A stretch of DNA of 64,000 nt from an uncultured Bacteroidales bacterium (GCA_900317955.1 ONIP01000024.1:1-64000), one strand, 5' to 3'; positions 51,893 through 61,419 are shown, counted from the first letter of the stretch. Notes: generated from the sequence alone by a model not told the origin. Translations and numbers: made by a program.

Positions 51893-53041
51893 ATGAAACA
51901 ACGCATCCTGCTCCTGTTCCTGCTGCTGGCTCTGACTTCAGCCGTGTCGGCACAAAACACAAAACGTTCCTGGGACCAAGGACCCCTCACCTGGGACGAC
52001 TTCACCCTCCTGCCATCCAACAGAACTGGGCAATCGCTCTTAGAGTACGAACTGGGCTTTGTACCTGTTCACGACACCATCGACGGCATAAAATCATACT
52101 ACCACCTCGCCACTGCCTACATGATACCCGGTGCCTCATGGGTCACTTCCAACTCCCGCACACCCGAACTGCTGCGCTATCACCAAGTTATTTTCGACAT
52201 GCTCGAAGTGGAACGCCGCAATCTTCAACGTTCGCTCAACAGCACCGACGACCCCGAGGAATTCCGCGAAATGCTCTACGCCTCCAGCGACCGACTTAAC
52301 ACCCGTGTGGCTGAATTCCGCAACCTTACCAACGACGGCAGCGACACCACCAATCTCGCATCCGTCGAGCAGCAGGTACACCAAGAGCTCTCTCTGCTCC
52401 CGGCCGTCTACCGCCCCTCCTACACCCCTCATCCCTTTGGCTTTATCTCCTACTTCTCGTTGGGTGCCTCGCTCCCCTACGGCACCATGGGGCAGGCCTT
52501 CTCCCCGGGCTTGACCATCGGATATGGGTTCGAAATCCTATGTAAACGCCATTTCCTCAACCTCGAGGCCTACTTGGGCGAACTCGATGCCCGCAAGGAC
52601 CTGGCATTATACGGCCCCAACTCCTCCCTTCTGCCCACCAACCTTTTCGTCGAGAAACATGCCTACCGATTCATCACCATCAACGCCGGCTATGGCTTCA
52701 TGCTCGTCGACAGCCCCCGCATTCAACTCGCGCCTGTTGCCGGCGTCTGCTTGCGGTCAATCGGAACCCTCAACAAAGAAGCCGAACATTTTTACTATGA
52801 CCGTTTCGAACCCGCTGTGGGTCTCACCTTCCGCCTCCACTTCTGGCGGCAGAACTCCTTTCCCCAATACAGCATCTTCTTTGGCGACAAACGCATTTCC
52901 GAACGTGAATCCGTCTCGCTGCACAGCAAGGTGATACTTTCCTACTCCTCATTCCCCCTCCTCGAAGGCAGCCCCACCGGCTTCAACCTTTTGGCACAAG
53001 TAGGCATCGCCTTCGGCGGCCGGTACCAAATCGTGCATTAA
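51893..53041 (+). CDS. Secreted protein with probable outer-membrane barrel, unknown family
   Basis: 382 residues with a signal peptide (ILLLFLLLALTSAVSAQ). Residues 20-170 are helical and polar, beginning SWDQGPLTWDDF. Residues about 180-382 show alternating aromatic/Gly strands (SYFSLGASLPYGTMGQAFSP; TINAGYGFML; QVGIAFGGRYQIVH) typical of a small outer-membrane barrel. WDDF after the signal peptide recalls DUF922-type proteins but this is not firm. It follows the permease by 21 bases and probably ends this operon. Confidence 0.7.
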   Translation: MKQRILLLFLLLALTSAVSAQNTKRSWDQGPLTWDDFTLLPSNRTGQSLLEYELGFVPVHDTIDGIKSYYHLATAYMIPGASWVTSNSRTPELLRYHQVIFDMLEVERRNLQRSLNSTDDPEEFREMLYASSDRLNTRVAEFRNLTNDGSDTTNLASVEQQVHQELSLLPAVYRPSYTPHPFGFISYFSLGASLPYGTMGQAFSPGLTIGYGFEILCKRHFLNLEAYLGELDARKDLALYGPNSSLLPTNLFVEKHAYRFITINAGYGFMLVDSPRIQLAPVAGVCLRSIGTLNKEAEHFYYDRFEPAVGLTFRLHFWRQNSFPQYSIFFGDKRISERESVSLHSKVILSYSSFPLLEGSPTGFNLLAQVGIAFGGRYQIVH

Positions 53042-53359
53042 TCCCTTGCCAAAACACACTACCCAGCACCTATCACCCAACCACATCCAATTATACGACA
53101 ATACTTTACAACTCGTTCCACAATACATCCAAACTTCGTAAAGTGTCATACTAATGTGGAACAAGGGTAGGTCTAAGATTGTTTTTTCGACTTTGTAAAA
53201 AAGGGGCTGATGGCGTAGCGGGTTTTAACTTTCATTTTATTTGATATAACTGGTTGAAAAGTTTGCTGTTGGGAGATTTCCGACGGCGGAATGGCAAAAT
53301 GTTTTTGCTAAAATTGTTTTTATGTAAAAAAAAAGTTGTATCTTTACAACCAGTAAAAA
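53042..53359. other. Intergenic region with recJ promoter
   Basis: No gene found. A promoter-like TATCTTTAC at 53339-53347 precedes the recJ ATG by 12 bases, and a TTG lies 22 bases upstream of it. No terminator hairpin for the preceding operon was seen. Confidence 0.4.
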
Positions 53360-55204
53360 ATGAAAGAAAAACGTTGGATATTAAGGGAAGATTATGACAA
53401 AGAGGTAGTTAAAAAACTTGCGGAAGCATTAGGCGTTGATGAAATTATCGCCACGTTACTTGTTGAACGTGGTGTTACCACATTCGAAGAGGCACGGTGT
53501 TTCTTCCGACCAAGCTTGGACCAGTTGCATGATCCTTTCCTAATGAAGGACATGGACCGCGCTATTGCTCGTATCAACGAGGCGGTTCGCCGACGCGAGC
53601 GGATTCTCATCTACGGGGATTACGACGTGGACGGCACTTCGGCTGTTGCCCTGGTGTACTCTTACCTCAGTACATTCCACCGCAACATCGATTTTTATAT
53701 TCCCGACCGCGACAGTGAAGGCTACGGCATCTCGTTCCAAGGCATAGACTATGCTCATGAAACGGGAGTGAAGCTGGTGATAGCCTTAGACTGCGGCATC
53801 AAGGCCATGGAGCAGGTAGCGTATGCCACCTCGCTAGGCATTGACTTCATAATTGGCGACCACCACCTGCCCGACGGCGAGAACATACCGGCGGCCGTGG
53901 CAGTACTCGACCCCAAACGGGTGGACTGCCCATACCCCTACAAGGAGCTTTCGGGCTGCGGCATCGGGTTTAAGATTGTGGAAGCCCATCAGGAACAGCG
54001 CGTAGGGGTGCGCCTGTGCGACCCGCCCGACAGTCTGGACGACATACGTCGTGAGAAGCGCGACGCCTTGCAGCTGAACCTGCTTAAATACCTCGACTTG
54101 GTGGCTGTGAGCATCGCGTCGGATATTGTACCCATTATGGGCGAGAACCGTGTGTTGGCCACCTACGGGCTGAAGGTCATCAATACACATCCGCGACCGG
54201 GTATAGAGGCCATACTGACCTACGGCCACATTGAACGCCGCACCGAAGAAGAGATGCGCAACCATCCCGAGGATACCTCCTATTTCCGCAAGGAACTGAA
54301 CACCACCGATCTGGTTTTCCTTGTGGGACCGCGAATCAATGCGGCAGGACGTATTCGCAGTGCCTTCGACTCGGTACGGTTGCTGCTTAGCGACAACCCC
54401 GCCCAGGCAGGCATGCTTGCCGAAGAGATAAACCAGTACAACACGCAACGAAAGGATCTCGACAGCGCCGCCACCGAGGAGGCCAAGCGCCGCATTGAGA
54501 GCGACCCAGTGATGAAGGCCCGCCACAGCATAGTGCTCTTCGACGAGTCATGGCACAAGGGCGTAGTGGGAATTGTTGCTTCGAGGCTGGTGGAGGCTTA
54601 CTACAAGCCCACCATCATTTTCACACGCTCGACCGACGACCTGATTACAGGGTCGGCACGTAGTATCAAGGAGTTTGACGTACACACTGCATTGGAACAG
54701 TGCGCCGACCTGTTAGAGCATTTCGGCGGACACAAATGCGCCGCAGGTGTGTCGGTGAAGCCGGAGAACTTCGAGGCATTCAAAGTCCGCTTCGAGGAAG
54801 TGGTGACACAAACCTTGCAGGACAAGACATGGTCTCCCGAGATAGAGATAGACGCAGAGGTGGATTTCGGCAAGCATATAACGCCCAAGTTCCTCCGAAT
54901 ACTGAAACAGTTCAGTCCTTTCGGACCCGAAAACAACGTGCCGGTATTCATGTCGCGGAGCCTTGTGGACACTGGCTATTCGCGCATTGTCGGCACCAAC
55001 CACTTGAAACTAAATGTCATCTCCCTGCTTTCGAGGTCGAAGACCTTTCCGGCTATCGGATTCCAGTTGGGTCATTGCTACCCCCGCGTCAAGAAAGGAG
55101 ACCCCTTCACGATATGCTACACCCTTGAAGAAAATTATTGGAACGGGAAGACCGACATACAGATCAATGTGAAAGACCTCCGTTTCGACGAGGACGAAGT
55201 ATGA
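53360..55204 (+). CDS. recJ: Single-stranded-DNA-specific exonuclease RecJ
   Basis: 614 residues, close to the 570-590 residues of most RecJ proteins. The DHH phosphoesterase motifs are YGDYDVDGTSAVALVYSYL, LDCGIKA and IIGDHHLPDGE. The DHHA1 domain has GIVASRLVEAYYKPTIIF and FGGHKCAAGVSV. A C-terminal OB-like domain includes LRILKQFSPFGPENNVPVF. The enzyme degrades single-stranded DNA 5' to 3' in repair and recombination. A class 1 octamer element and ettA follow. Confidence 0.95.
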   Translation: MKEKRWILREDYDKEVVKKLAEALGVDEIIATLLVERGVTTFEEARCFFRPSLDQLHDPFLMKDMDRAIARINEAVRRRERILIYGDYDVDGTSAVALVYSYLSTFHRNIDFYIPDRDSEGYGISFQGIDYAHETGVKLVIALDCGIKAMEQVAYATSLGIDFIIGDHHLPDGENIPAAVAVLDPKRVDCPYPYKELSGCGIGFKIVEAHQEQRVGVRLCDPPDSLDDIRREKRDALQLNLLKYLDLVAVSIASDIVPIMGENRVLATYGLKVINTHPRPGIEAILTYGHIERRTEEEMRNHPEDTSYFRKELNTTDLVFLVGPRINAAGRIRSAFDSVRLLLSDNPAQAGMLAEEINQYNTQRKDLDSAATEEAKRRIESDPVMKARHSIVLFDESWHKGVVGIVASRLVEAYYKPTIIFTRSTDDLITGSARSIKEFDVHTALEQCADLLEHFGGHKCAAGVSVKPENFEAFKVRFEEVVTQTLQDKTWSPEIEIDAEVDFGKHITPKFLRILKQFSPFGPENNVPVFMSRSLVDTGYSRIVGTNHLKLNVISLLSRSKTFPAIGFQLGHCYPRVKKGDPFTICYTLEENYWNGKTDIQINVKDLRFDEDEV

Positions 55205-55213
55205 TTTTGAATA

Positions 55214-55434
55214 ATTGCTTGAATGCTTGAGTGTGTCATTGTTTGAATGGCTGGCGCGCAAAACAATCAGACAATCAGACAATCAAGCAATAAAAAAAAC
55301 ACTCCAGCAATCAAGCAATCTAAAAAAACTCAAGCAATCAAGCAATCGGACATTCATGCAATCAGAAAATCAGACAATCAAGCAATAAAAAAACACTCCA
55401 GCAATCAAGCAATCAGACAATCAAGCAATCAACA
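55214..55434. repeat. Octamer-repeat element, class 1, copy 2
   Basis: Left arm of TTGCTTGAATGCTTGA-type units, identical core TGGCTGGCGC (55248-55257), then about 175 bases of GCAATCAA, ACAATCAG and related units with A-runs between groups. Inside the right arm a longer block (AAAAAACACTCCAGCAATCA and onward) occurs twice. It stops ten bases before the ettA start. Confidence 0.8.
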
Positions 55435-55444
55435 CATTACCCCT

Positions 55445-57115
55445 ATGGCAGACGACAAGAAAATCATCTTCTCTATGGTAGGCGTTGGCAAGTTGATACC
55501 GCCTTCGCGTCAGATATTGAAAAACATCTATTTATCTTTCTTCTACGGTGCCAAGATAGGCATTATAGGTTTGAACGGCTCAGGCAAGTCGAGCTTGCTG
55601 AAGATAATAGCCGGGGTGGACAAGGACTACCAAGGCGAAGTGGTTTTTGCACCGGGCTACAGCGTGGGATACCTGGAACAGGAGCCCAAGCTGGACGACA
55701 GCAAGACGGTGAAAGAGGTAGTTCAGGAGGCTGTGCAGCCTGTGGTGGACGCCTTGAAGGAGTACGAAGAGGTGAACAACGCCTTTGCCGAACCCGATGC
55801 CGACTTTGACAAGCTGTGCCAGCGGCAGGGCGAATTGACCGAACTCCTCGAGCAATACGATGCCTGGAACCTGGACAGCCGATTGGAACGAGCCATGGAT
55901 GCCCTGCGCTGCCCCGACGAGGACACCCCTGTCAAGAATCTCAGCGGCGGTGAGAGAAGACGTGTGGCATTGTGCCGACTGCTGCTGCAAGAGCCGGATA
56001 TCCTGCTGTTGGACGAGCCGACCAACCACCTCGATGCGGAGAGTATCGACTGGCTGGAACAACATCTGCGCCAATACAAGGGCACGGTCATTGCCGTTAC
56101 ACACGACCGTTATTTCCTTGACAATGTGGCAGGATGGATTCTTGAGTTGGACCGCGGCGAAGGTATACCGTGGCAAGGGAACTACAGCAGCTGGCTTGAC
56201 CAGAAGACACAGCGACTGGCCATGGAGGAAAAGCAGGAGAGCAAGCGTCGCAAAACCCTGCAACGCGAGCTGGAATGGGTGCGCATGGCCCCGAAGGCAA
56301 GACATGCCAAAGGGAAAGCCCGTTTGGCAGCTTACGACCGCATGATGAACGAGGACGTGAAAGAGAAAGAGCAGAATCTGGAAATCTACATACCTAATGG
56401 ACCGCGACTGGGCAACAAAGTGCTGGAAGTGGAGGGCGTGAGCAAGGCCTACGGCGACAAGTTGCTGTATGAGAACCTGACGTTCAGCCTGCCACCTGCG
56501 GGCATTGTTGGCGTTATCGGTCCCAATGGATGCGGCAAGACTACGCTCTTCCGCCTGATTATGGGATTGGAGAAGCCCGATACAGGCACGTTTACCGTGG
56601 GCGAGACAGTGAAGATTGGATATGTAGACCAGCAGCATGTGCAGATTGACCCCGAGAAGAGTGTGTACGATGTAGTGTCGGAGGGCAACGAGTTGATTAG
56701 CATGGGCGGTCGGTTGGTAAACGCACGTGCGTATATCTCGCGTTTTAACTTCACTGGTACCGACCAGAGCAAGAAAGCCGGTGTGCTGAGTGGTGGTGAA
56801 CGCAACCGCCTGCATTTGGCATTGACGCTGAAGAGCGAGGCCAACGTGCTGCTGCTTGACGAACCCACCAACGACATTGATGTGAACACGATGCGCGCGT
56901 TGGAGGAGGGCTTGGAGAACTTTGCCGGATGCGCAGTAGTCATCAGCCACGACCGTTGGTTCCTCGACCGTATCTGTACCCACATACTGGCCTTTGAGGG
57001 CGACTCGCAGGTCTACTTCTTCGAGGGCAGCTACAGCGAATACGAGGAGAACCGGAAAAAACGTCTCGGCGACGACACTCCGCACCGTCTGCGCTACAAG
57101 AAACTAATGAAGTAA
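55445..57115 (+). CDS. ettA: ABC-F translational throttle ATPase EttA
   Basis: 556 residues, the normal EttA length. The opening IIFSMVGVGKLIPPSRQILK is specific to EttA among ABC-F proteins. Two ATPase domains are present: GLNGSGKSS with LSGGERRRVALCRLL and LLLDEPTNHLD; and GPNGCGKTT with LSGGERNRLHLAL and LLLDEPTNDID. Between the signatures lie the arm and the basic linker. EttA binds the ribosomal E site and links initiation to ATP level. Translation from further upstream in the same frame would only read the octamer array, so the ATG at 55445 is the start. Confidence 0.94.
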   Translation: MADDKKIIFSMVGVGKLIPPSRQILKNIYLSFFYGAKIGIIGLNGSGKSSLLKIIAGVDKDYQGEVVFAPGYSVGYLEQEPKLDDSKTVKEVVQEAVQPVVDALKEYEEVNNAFAEPDADFDKLCQRQGELTELLEQYDAWNLDSRLERAMDALRCPDEDTPVKNLSGGERRRVALCRLLLQEPDILLLDEPTNHLDAESIDWLEQHLRQYKGTVIAVTHDRYFLDNVAGWILELDRGEGIPWQGNYSSWLDQKTQRLAMEEKQESKRRKTLQRELEWVRMAPKARHAKGKARLAAYDRMMNEDVKEKEQNLEIYIPNGPRLGNKVLEVEGVSKAYGDKLLYENLTFSLPPAGIVGVIGPNGCGKTTLFRLIMGLEKPDTGTFTVGETVKIGYVDQQHVQIDPEKSVYDVVSEGNELISMGGRLVNARAYISRFNFTGTDQSKKAGVLSGGERNRLHLALTLKSEANVLLLDEPTNDIDVNTMRALEEGLENFAGCAVVISHDRWFLDRICTHILAFEGDSQVYFFEGSYSEYEENRKKRLGDDTPHRLRYKKLMK

Positions 57116-57211
57116 ATATTGAAAGGAGACAATTGATATTTTCGAGGCACCTTCCCCACCCCATCGAGGTTTCAATTTTCTAATTTCAATTTACCCGATT
57201 TTATTTTTTAC

Positions 57212-57667
57212 ATGAAAAAGGTAGTACTCATATTCTTAATTCTCTATACTCAACTCTCAATTATCAGTTCTCTTTCAGCTCAAGAGATTGGGGTGAAGTA
57301 TGACGAGAATGGGCGCGTGGCAAGTTCGTCGCACGGGGTGGTGGATGCCAACGACCGTTTGGCGGTGCTTATCACCTATACCTACGACAGCGTAGGCGTA
57401 GTGGAGACCCGCACCCTGCAAAGCTACGACAAGCAGGGACGCCCTGTGCGCAGAGAGGTGTACACCGTTGACGAGTATTTGCTATATACCCAGGAGAACA
57501 AGTATGACTGCCACGGCAACCGCATCCGTTGCATACAGACCTCCTACGACGAAGACGGCAAGCCCACAGAGACGATATATAAATACCGCTACAGCAAGCA
57601 GCCCGACGGCATCTGGAAATTGGTCAGCATCCTCCTAAACGGGAAGGAGGTCCTGCTTGAAGAATAA
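57212..57667 (+). CDS. Secreted protein with RHS/YD-like repeats
   Basis: 151 residues with a signal peptide (VVLIFLILYTQLSIISSLSAQ). The mature part has four or five repeats of the form Y-[DE]-x-x-G-[RKN]-x-x (KYDENGRVASS, SYDKQGRPVRRE, KYDCHGNRIRC, SYDEDGKPTE), similar to single YD/RHS beta-hairpins. No function known. Its end overlaps the next gene by 11 bases. Confidence 0.68.
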   Translation: MKKVVLIFLILYTQLSIISSLSAQEIGVKYDENGRVASSSHGVVDANDRLAVLITYTYDSVGVVETRTLQSYDKQGRPVRREVYTVDEYLLYTQENKYDCHGNRIRCIQTSYDEDGKPTETIYKYRYSKQPDGIWKLVSILLNGKEVLLEE

Positions 57668-58157
57668 GGTCAAAACCGTGGTAGTGCTTGTGGCAATATT
57701 AATAGTGCCATGCCTGCTATTCTATCTGATGCAACGACACGACAAGCGTGAAGATTGTGAGTCGGCAAAAGCCTTCGACCTACTTGTCAAGACCATTTAT
57801 TTCGAAGGCGATGTACTGTCCGCACCAGTATACAACAACACCACCCTGCTATGCATCAAGATTGACACCAACAGTGTAGATTCGTTCTATTATTTCAGCC
57901 GTGATTGGGCTCTTTGTATCCGTGACAGTGTGGCGGTAATTCCTATCGGGATGATTGACAAGTATGATTCGGCAGACCTCTTCAAAACCACTGCCCAACG
58001 AGTGGTAGTTAACAAAGACCACAACAAAAAGACCCTATTCATCCGAGGCAACGACACCCTACCCCAAGACCTCGACCTGTGGCCGGCAAAACTGGAAGAG
58101 GTACACCTTCTGATGGCTTGGGAGAACGCCTTAGACTCCATCCGACCTAAAAAATAG
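57657..58157 (+). CDS. Small membrane-anchored protein, unknown function
   Basis: 166 residues from a TTG start inside the end of the preceding gene, which implies translational coupling. One N-terminal membrane helix (VKTVVVLVAILIVPCLLFYLM) is followed by a soluble domain without recognised motifs. Coding support rests on the overlap and the sensible topology. Confidence 0.6.
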   Translation: MKNKVKTVVVLVAILIVPCLLFYLMQRHDKREDCESAKAFDLLVKTIYFEGDVLSAPVYNNTTLLCIKIDTNSVDSFYYFSRDWALCIRDSVAVIPIGMIDKYDSADLFKTTAQRVVVNKDHNKKTLFIRGNDTLPQDLDLWPAKLEEVHLLMAWENALDSIRPKK

Positions 58158-58186
58158 AGGTCAGCGTGTTTATTAGACAAATAAAA

Positions 58187-58218
58187 TTTGTTGAAAAGGA
58201 GAATTTTTGTATTTTTGC
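58187..58218 (+). promoter_or_regulatory. Promoter of the epimerase gene
   Basis: TTTG (58187-58190), exactly 19 bases, then TATTTTTGC (58210-58218). The leader to the ATG at 58356 is about 135 bases with no obvious hairpin. Confidence 0.75.
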
Positions 58219-58355
58219 ATTTTAATAAAAAAAGTGAGTTCTATTGTTTTCAATTGCTTTAGTTGACGTTGCGGCATTGTCAGCCATGACGGAGACGCAG
58301 CAGGGGGATGAAAAGACCTGAGGCAAAGTAGGAATAGACTCTTGATTGTATCGCT

Positions 58356-59417
58356 ATGAATGTATTAGTTACAGGCTCTGCCGGTTTTATCGGAGCAAAT
58401 TTGGTTTTGAACTTATTGGAGCAGGACTCCCCTATCGATATTGTGGGACTGGATTCCTTGAACGCATACTATGACATAAGGCTGAAGGAGTACCGGTTGG
58501 GGTTGATTGACCGATGTGCTGCGAAACACCCTGAAAGCAAATATACTTTTGTAAAAGGGAATATTGCCGACAAGGCTTTAGTGAACAAGCTTTTTGCCGA
58601 GAACCGCTTCGACATTGTTGTGAATCTGGCCGCCCAGGCGGGGGTAAGATACAGTATTGAGAATCCTGACTCCTATATAGAAAGCAATATAATAGGTTTT
58701 TACAATATCCTTGAAGCCTGCCGACAGTATCCTGTGAAGCATTTGGTGTATGCCAGCAGCAGCAGTGTTTACGGCGGCAATACGAAGATGCCATTCAGTA
58801 CGGAGGACAATGTGGACCATCCTGTAAGCCTGTATGCTGCGACCAAGAAGAGCAACGAACTCTTTGCACATTGCTACAGCAAGCTTTACGACATTCCGAC
58901 AACGGGTTTGCGTTTCTTTACCGTGTACGGGCCTGCGGGACGGCCAGACATGGCCTACTTCAGTTTTACCGACAAACTGATACGAGGCGAGACCATCAAG
59001 ATATACAACTATGGCAATTGCCGACGCGATTTCACTTATGTTGACGACATCGTGGCGGGCATTGCTCTGGTGATGAAACGGGCACCGCAACGCAAGACGG
59101 GAGCCGACGGCCTGCCCATTGCACCGTATGCCATATACAATATCGGTGGCGGCAAGCCGGAAAGTCTCCTGGATTTTGTCCAGATATTGCAAGAAGAGCT
59201 ATTGCGAACAGGCCTATTGCCCAAAGACTATGATTTTGAGGCACACAAACAGCTGGTGCCGATGCAGGCGGGCGATGTGCCGGTAACCTACGCCGACACA
59301 AGTGCTTTGGAGCGGGATTTTGGATTTGTTCCAAAGAAAACCCTTCGGGAGGGATTAGCATCGTTTGCAGAGTGGTACCAAAAGTTCTATAAGGCAGCCT
59401 CAAATAATTGCTCTTGA
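58356..59417 (+). CDS. NAD-dependent sugar-nucleotide epimerase (UDP-glucuronate 4-epimerase-like)
   Basis: 353 residues, extended short-chain dehydrogenase fold. The NAD motif is VTGSAGFIGANLV, followed by DSLNAYYDIRLKEYRL (characteristic of GlcA/GalA 4-epimerases), SSSSVYGGNTKMPF, catalytic Tyr and Lys in YAATKKSNE, and RFFTVYGPAGRPDMAYF. It probably interconverts UDP-glucuronate and UDP-galacturonate for surface polysaccharide; a related specificity is possible. It is a single gene with its own full-consensus promoter. Confidence 0.88.
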   Translation: MNVLVTGSAGFIGANLVLNLLEQDSPIDIVGLDSLNAYYDIRLKEYRLGLIDRCAAKHPESKYTFVKGNIADKALVNKLFAENRFDIVVNLAAQAGVRYSIENPDSYIESNIIGFYNILEACRQYPVKHLVYASSSSVYGGNTKMPFSTEDNVDHPVSLYAATKKSNELFAHCYSKLYDIPTTGLRFFTVYGPAGRPDMAYFSFTDKLIRGETIKIYNYGNCRRDFTYVDDIVAGIALVMKRAPQRKTGADGLPIAPYAIYNIGGGKPESLLDFVQILQEELLRTGLLPKDYDFEAHKQLVPMQAGDVPVTYADTSALERDFGFVPKKTLREGLASFAEWYQKFYKAASNNCS

Positions 59418-59735
59418 AAGGAGCATTCATGACAATCAATACCGAATATTATACACGAATTGCCATGTGATACACAAAAGTCTACACGTATCACACGTAC
59501 TACATGTGTAAAAAAATGTTTTTGATACACGAGATAAGTGGAAAAGAAACACGTGAGATTATCAAGAATTCACGACTATTAATGATAATTTGTGTTTGAT
59601 TATTTTTGGAGGATACCATTTGTAATTGGATTGTCAATTGGATTGATTTTTGCAAAAAAATGTATATCCTAACTAACTAATCAAAAATATTTTGTATCTT
59701 TGTAATCGCCATTACGGTAATGGCTATTATTTAAA
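59418..59735. other. A+T-rich intergenic region with a palindrome and promoter
   Basis: Contains repeated GATACAC/TACACG-like words around 59471-59545, a -7 box TATCTTTGT at about 59695-59703, and immediately after it the perfect palindrome GCCATTAC-G-GTAATGGC (59708-59724). No terminator for the epimerase gene was recognised. Base composition shifts toward A+T from here to the right edge. Confidence 0.45.
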
Positions 59736-60413
59736 TTGATAGTGAATGCCGTTGCCCACCGCGACTACAGCATCTTGGGTACAGACATCATGGTGAAAAT
59801 ATTCGACAATCATTATGTGGTGGAAAGCCCGGGAATCTTGCCTGGCATGGTGCGCATCGACAATATCCGACAGATGCATTTCTCGCGTAATCCCAAGATA
59901 GTCGAGTTTATGCGAGAATACAAACTGGTTAAAGAGTTCGGTGAGGGTGTTGACCGTATGTTCCGCGAGATGGCCGAAGTCGGCAACCCTGCCCCCGAAT
60001 ACAAGCAAGTGGAGTTTATGGTCAAGGTAAAACTAACTTCGGTATTGAGAGATGAGGATGAAACTGTGGAGAAAGGTACATTGAAAATTCCGGAAAAAAG
60101 TACACTGGAAACAGAAGATGGCCAGGGAAAGGGCCAGAAAACAAGGAAGTGGCCAGAAAGTGGACCAGAGAAAACTGTGGAGAAAACTGTGGAGAAAACT
60201 GTGGAGAAAACCGTGGAGAAAATCACACGTATAATCAAAGAGAATCCAACCATTACTATAAAAGAATTGTCTTTGTTATTGTCTTTGACACGTAGAGGTG
60301 TTGAAGAGCAAATCAAATCATTAAAAGCTAAAGGCATCATCCGCCGTGTGGGGCCTGATAAGGGTGGACATTGGGAGGTGATAGTGCAAGATGAAAAAGA
60401 AGTGAAGCAATAA
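59736..60413 (+). pseudogene. N-terminally truncated AlbA_2/HATPase_c_4 (RecG-like) regulator
   Basis: 225 residues from a TTG. Residues 1-95 match the C-terminal ATPase-like part of the AlbA-2 transcriptional regulator family (NAVAHRDYSILGTDIMVKIFD; VVESPGILPGMVRIDNI; SRNPKIVEFM; EFGEGVDRMFREM). The AlbA_2 DNA-binding half, about 230 residues, is missing, and an in-frame TAA stands at 59718. Four perfect EKTV repeats (12-base units near 60168-60215) precede a winged-helix end (LLLSLTRRGVEEQIKSLKAKGIIRRVGPDKGGHWEV). Probably a remnant, although a promoter lies just upstream. Confidence 0.65.
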
Positions 60414-60420
60414 AAGCAAA

Positions 60421-60770
60421 TGAATGGCTTGGCGACTTTAATGAAACTAGAACGGAGAGAATATAAAACACTGAAAAATAGACAAAAAACCACCGCGCAG
60501 TTTGTTGATGTGGAAAATAAGGAAGTTTAAAGGGTGGAAAAGTGGGAAAATAAGGAAGTTTTAAGGGGTGAAAATGGGGAAAATAAGGAAGTTTGATAAA
60601 ATATTTTTGTGCAGATAAGGAATTATTTCGTATCTTTGCAACTGCTTTTGAAAGAATGGGTGGGCATTTTAATGAAACCAGAATAGAGTGAATAGAAAAC
60701 ACTGAAAAATAGATAGAGAAACTACCGCGCAAAAAGATTGCACTTCGAGGGTGTAATTTTGCAGCCGAAA
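60421..60770. repeat. Non-coding block with imperfect duplications
   Basis: An 80-base unit occurs at about 60421-60504 and again at about 60653-60735 (shared words include TTTAATGAAAC, AAAACACTGAAAAATAGA and ACCGCGCA). Between them AAAATAAGGAAGTTT is repeated three times (60509-60594). A promoter -7 box TATCTTTGC lies at 60631-60639. No gene was found here. Confidence 0.65.
60724..60770 (+). repeat. 47-base promoter-bearing direct repeat, copy 1
   Basis: Starts ACCGCGCAAAAAGATTGCAC and ends GCAGCCGAAA, with a -7 box TAATTTTGC at 60754-60762. It matches 61420-61466 at 46 of 47 positions. The ATG of the 160-residue protein follows 31 bases later. Confidence 0.82.
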
Positions 60771-60801
60771 ATGAAACAGAAACTATCCAACAAACTGAGT
60801 T

Positions 60802-61284
60802 ATGGAACATGATAAATTGAAAACATTTGATATTAAGGGTGCCAGTTTTGAATTGACAGAAGATGCAAAGTTGGCATATCTTATACATTTTGCTGCTCCT
60901 TTCACGGGTGGAGATGAGTGTATCGTTCCAAAGGGAACTACATTTATTGTAAAAGGACTAATGCGGGATGATGCATTCTATATAAGACTGGAAGCTGGTG
61001 ATAATATTAAGGTTAATGATGAATTGACCAAGCTTTTGGATGCTATGGAAGAAAAAGTTAAGAGAGGTGAAGATGGCAAATTGTTTTCAAGACTGCAAGG
61101 ATTCTCTTTTTTTATAACAGAAGAGCAAATTAGAACCCTTCCACTAAAGTTTGCTTGTGGAGTAAAGGAAAGATTGTTGGATTGTATAATGTACCAAAAA
61201 TGTTACTGGAATAAATGTTTGGTTGCAATGGGAAGACCAAAGGAATATTTAGATGTTCCTGATGATTATTCCCTCGAATTATAG
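60802..61284 (+). CDS. Hypothetical cytoplasmic protein
   Basis: 160 residues with no signal peptide or membrane helix. The sequence is alpha/beta mixed (FDIKGASFELTEDAKLAYLI; KGTTFIVKGLMRDDAFYIRL) with cysteines in the C-terminal third. No family recognised. Its A+T-rich codons contrast with the C-rich codons of the sufC or EF-G2 regions, suggesting acquisition. Two candidate promoters lie upstream (60631 and 60754). Confidence 0.62.
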   Translation: MEHDKLKTFDIKGASFELTEDAKLAYLIHFAAPFTGGDECIVPKGTTFIVKGLMRDDAFYIRLEAGDNIKVNDELTKLLDAMEEKVKRGEDGKLFSRLQGFSFFITEEQIRTLPLKFACGVKERLLDCIMYQKCYWNKCLVAMGRPKEYLDVPDDYSLEL

Positions 61285-61419
61285 CAAATGTTTGGATGCA
61301 AAAAAAAGAATTAGACCTTTATATACATTATTGATATTTTGATATTTATTAGGCGGAATATTAATATAATGTACACAGAAAAGAATAGTATAGGAAGCGA
61401 AGGAGAATATATAATAACC

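Noticed and set aside
55247..55444. N-terminal extension of EttA
   Set aside because: The extra 66 codons translate the octamer array (8-residue periodic Gln/Ser/Lys/Ile); EttA homology starts at the ATG at 55445.
55580..57085. 501-codon open frame opposite ettA
   Set aside because: Antisense shadow; ettA carries all ABC-F motifs.
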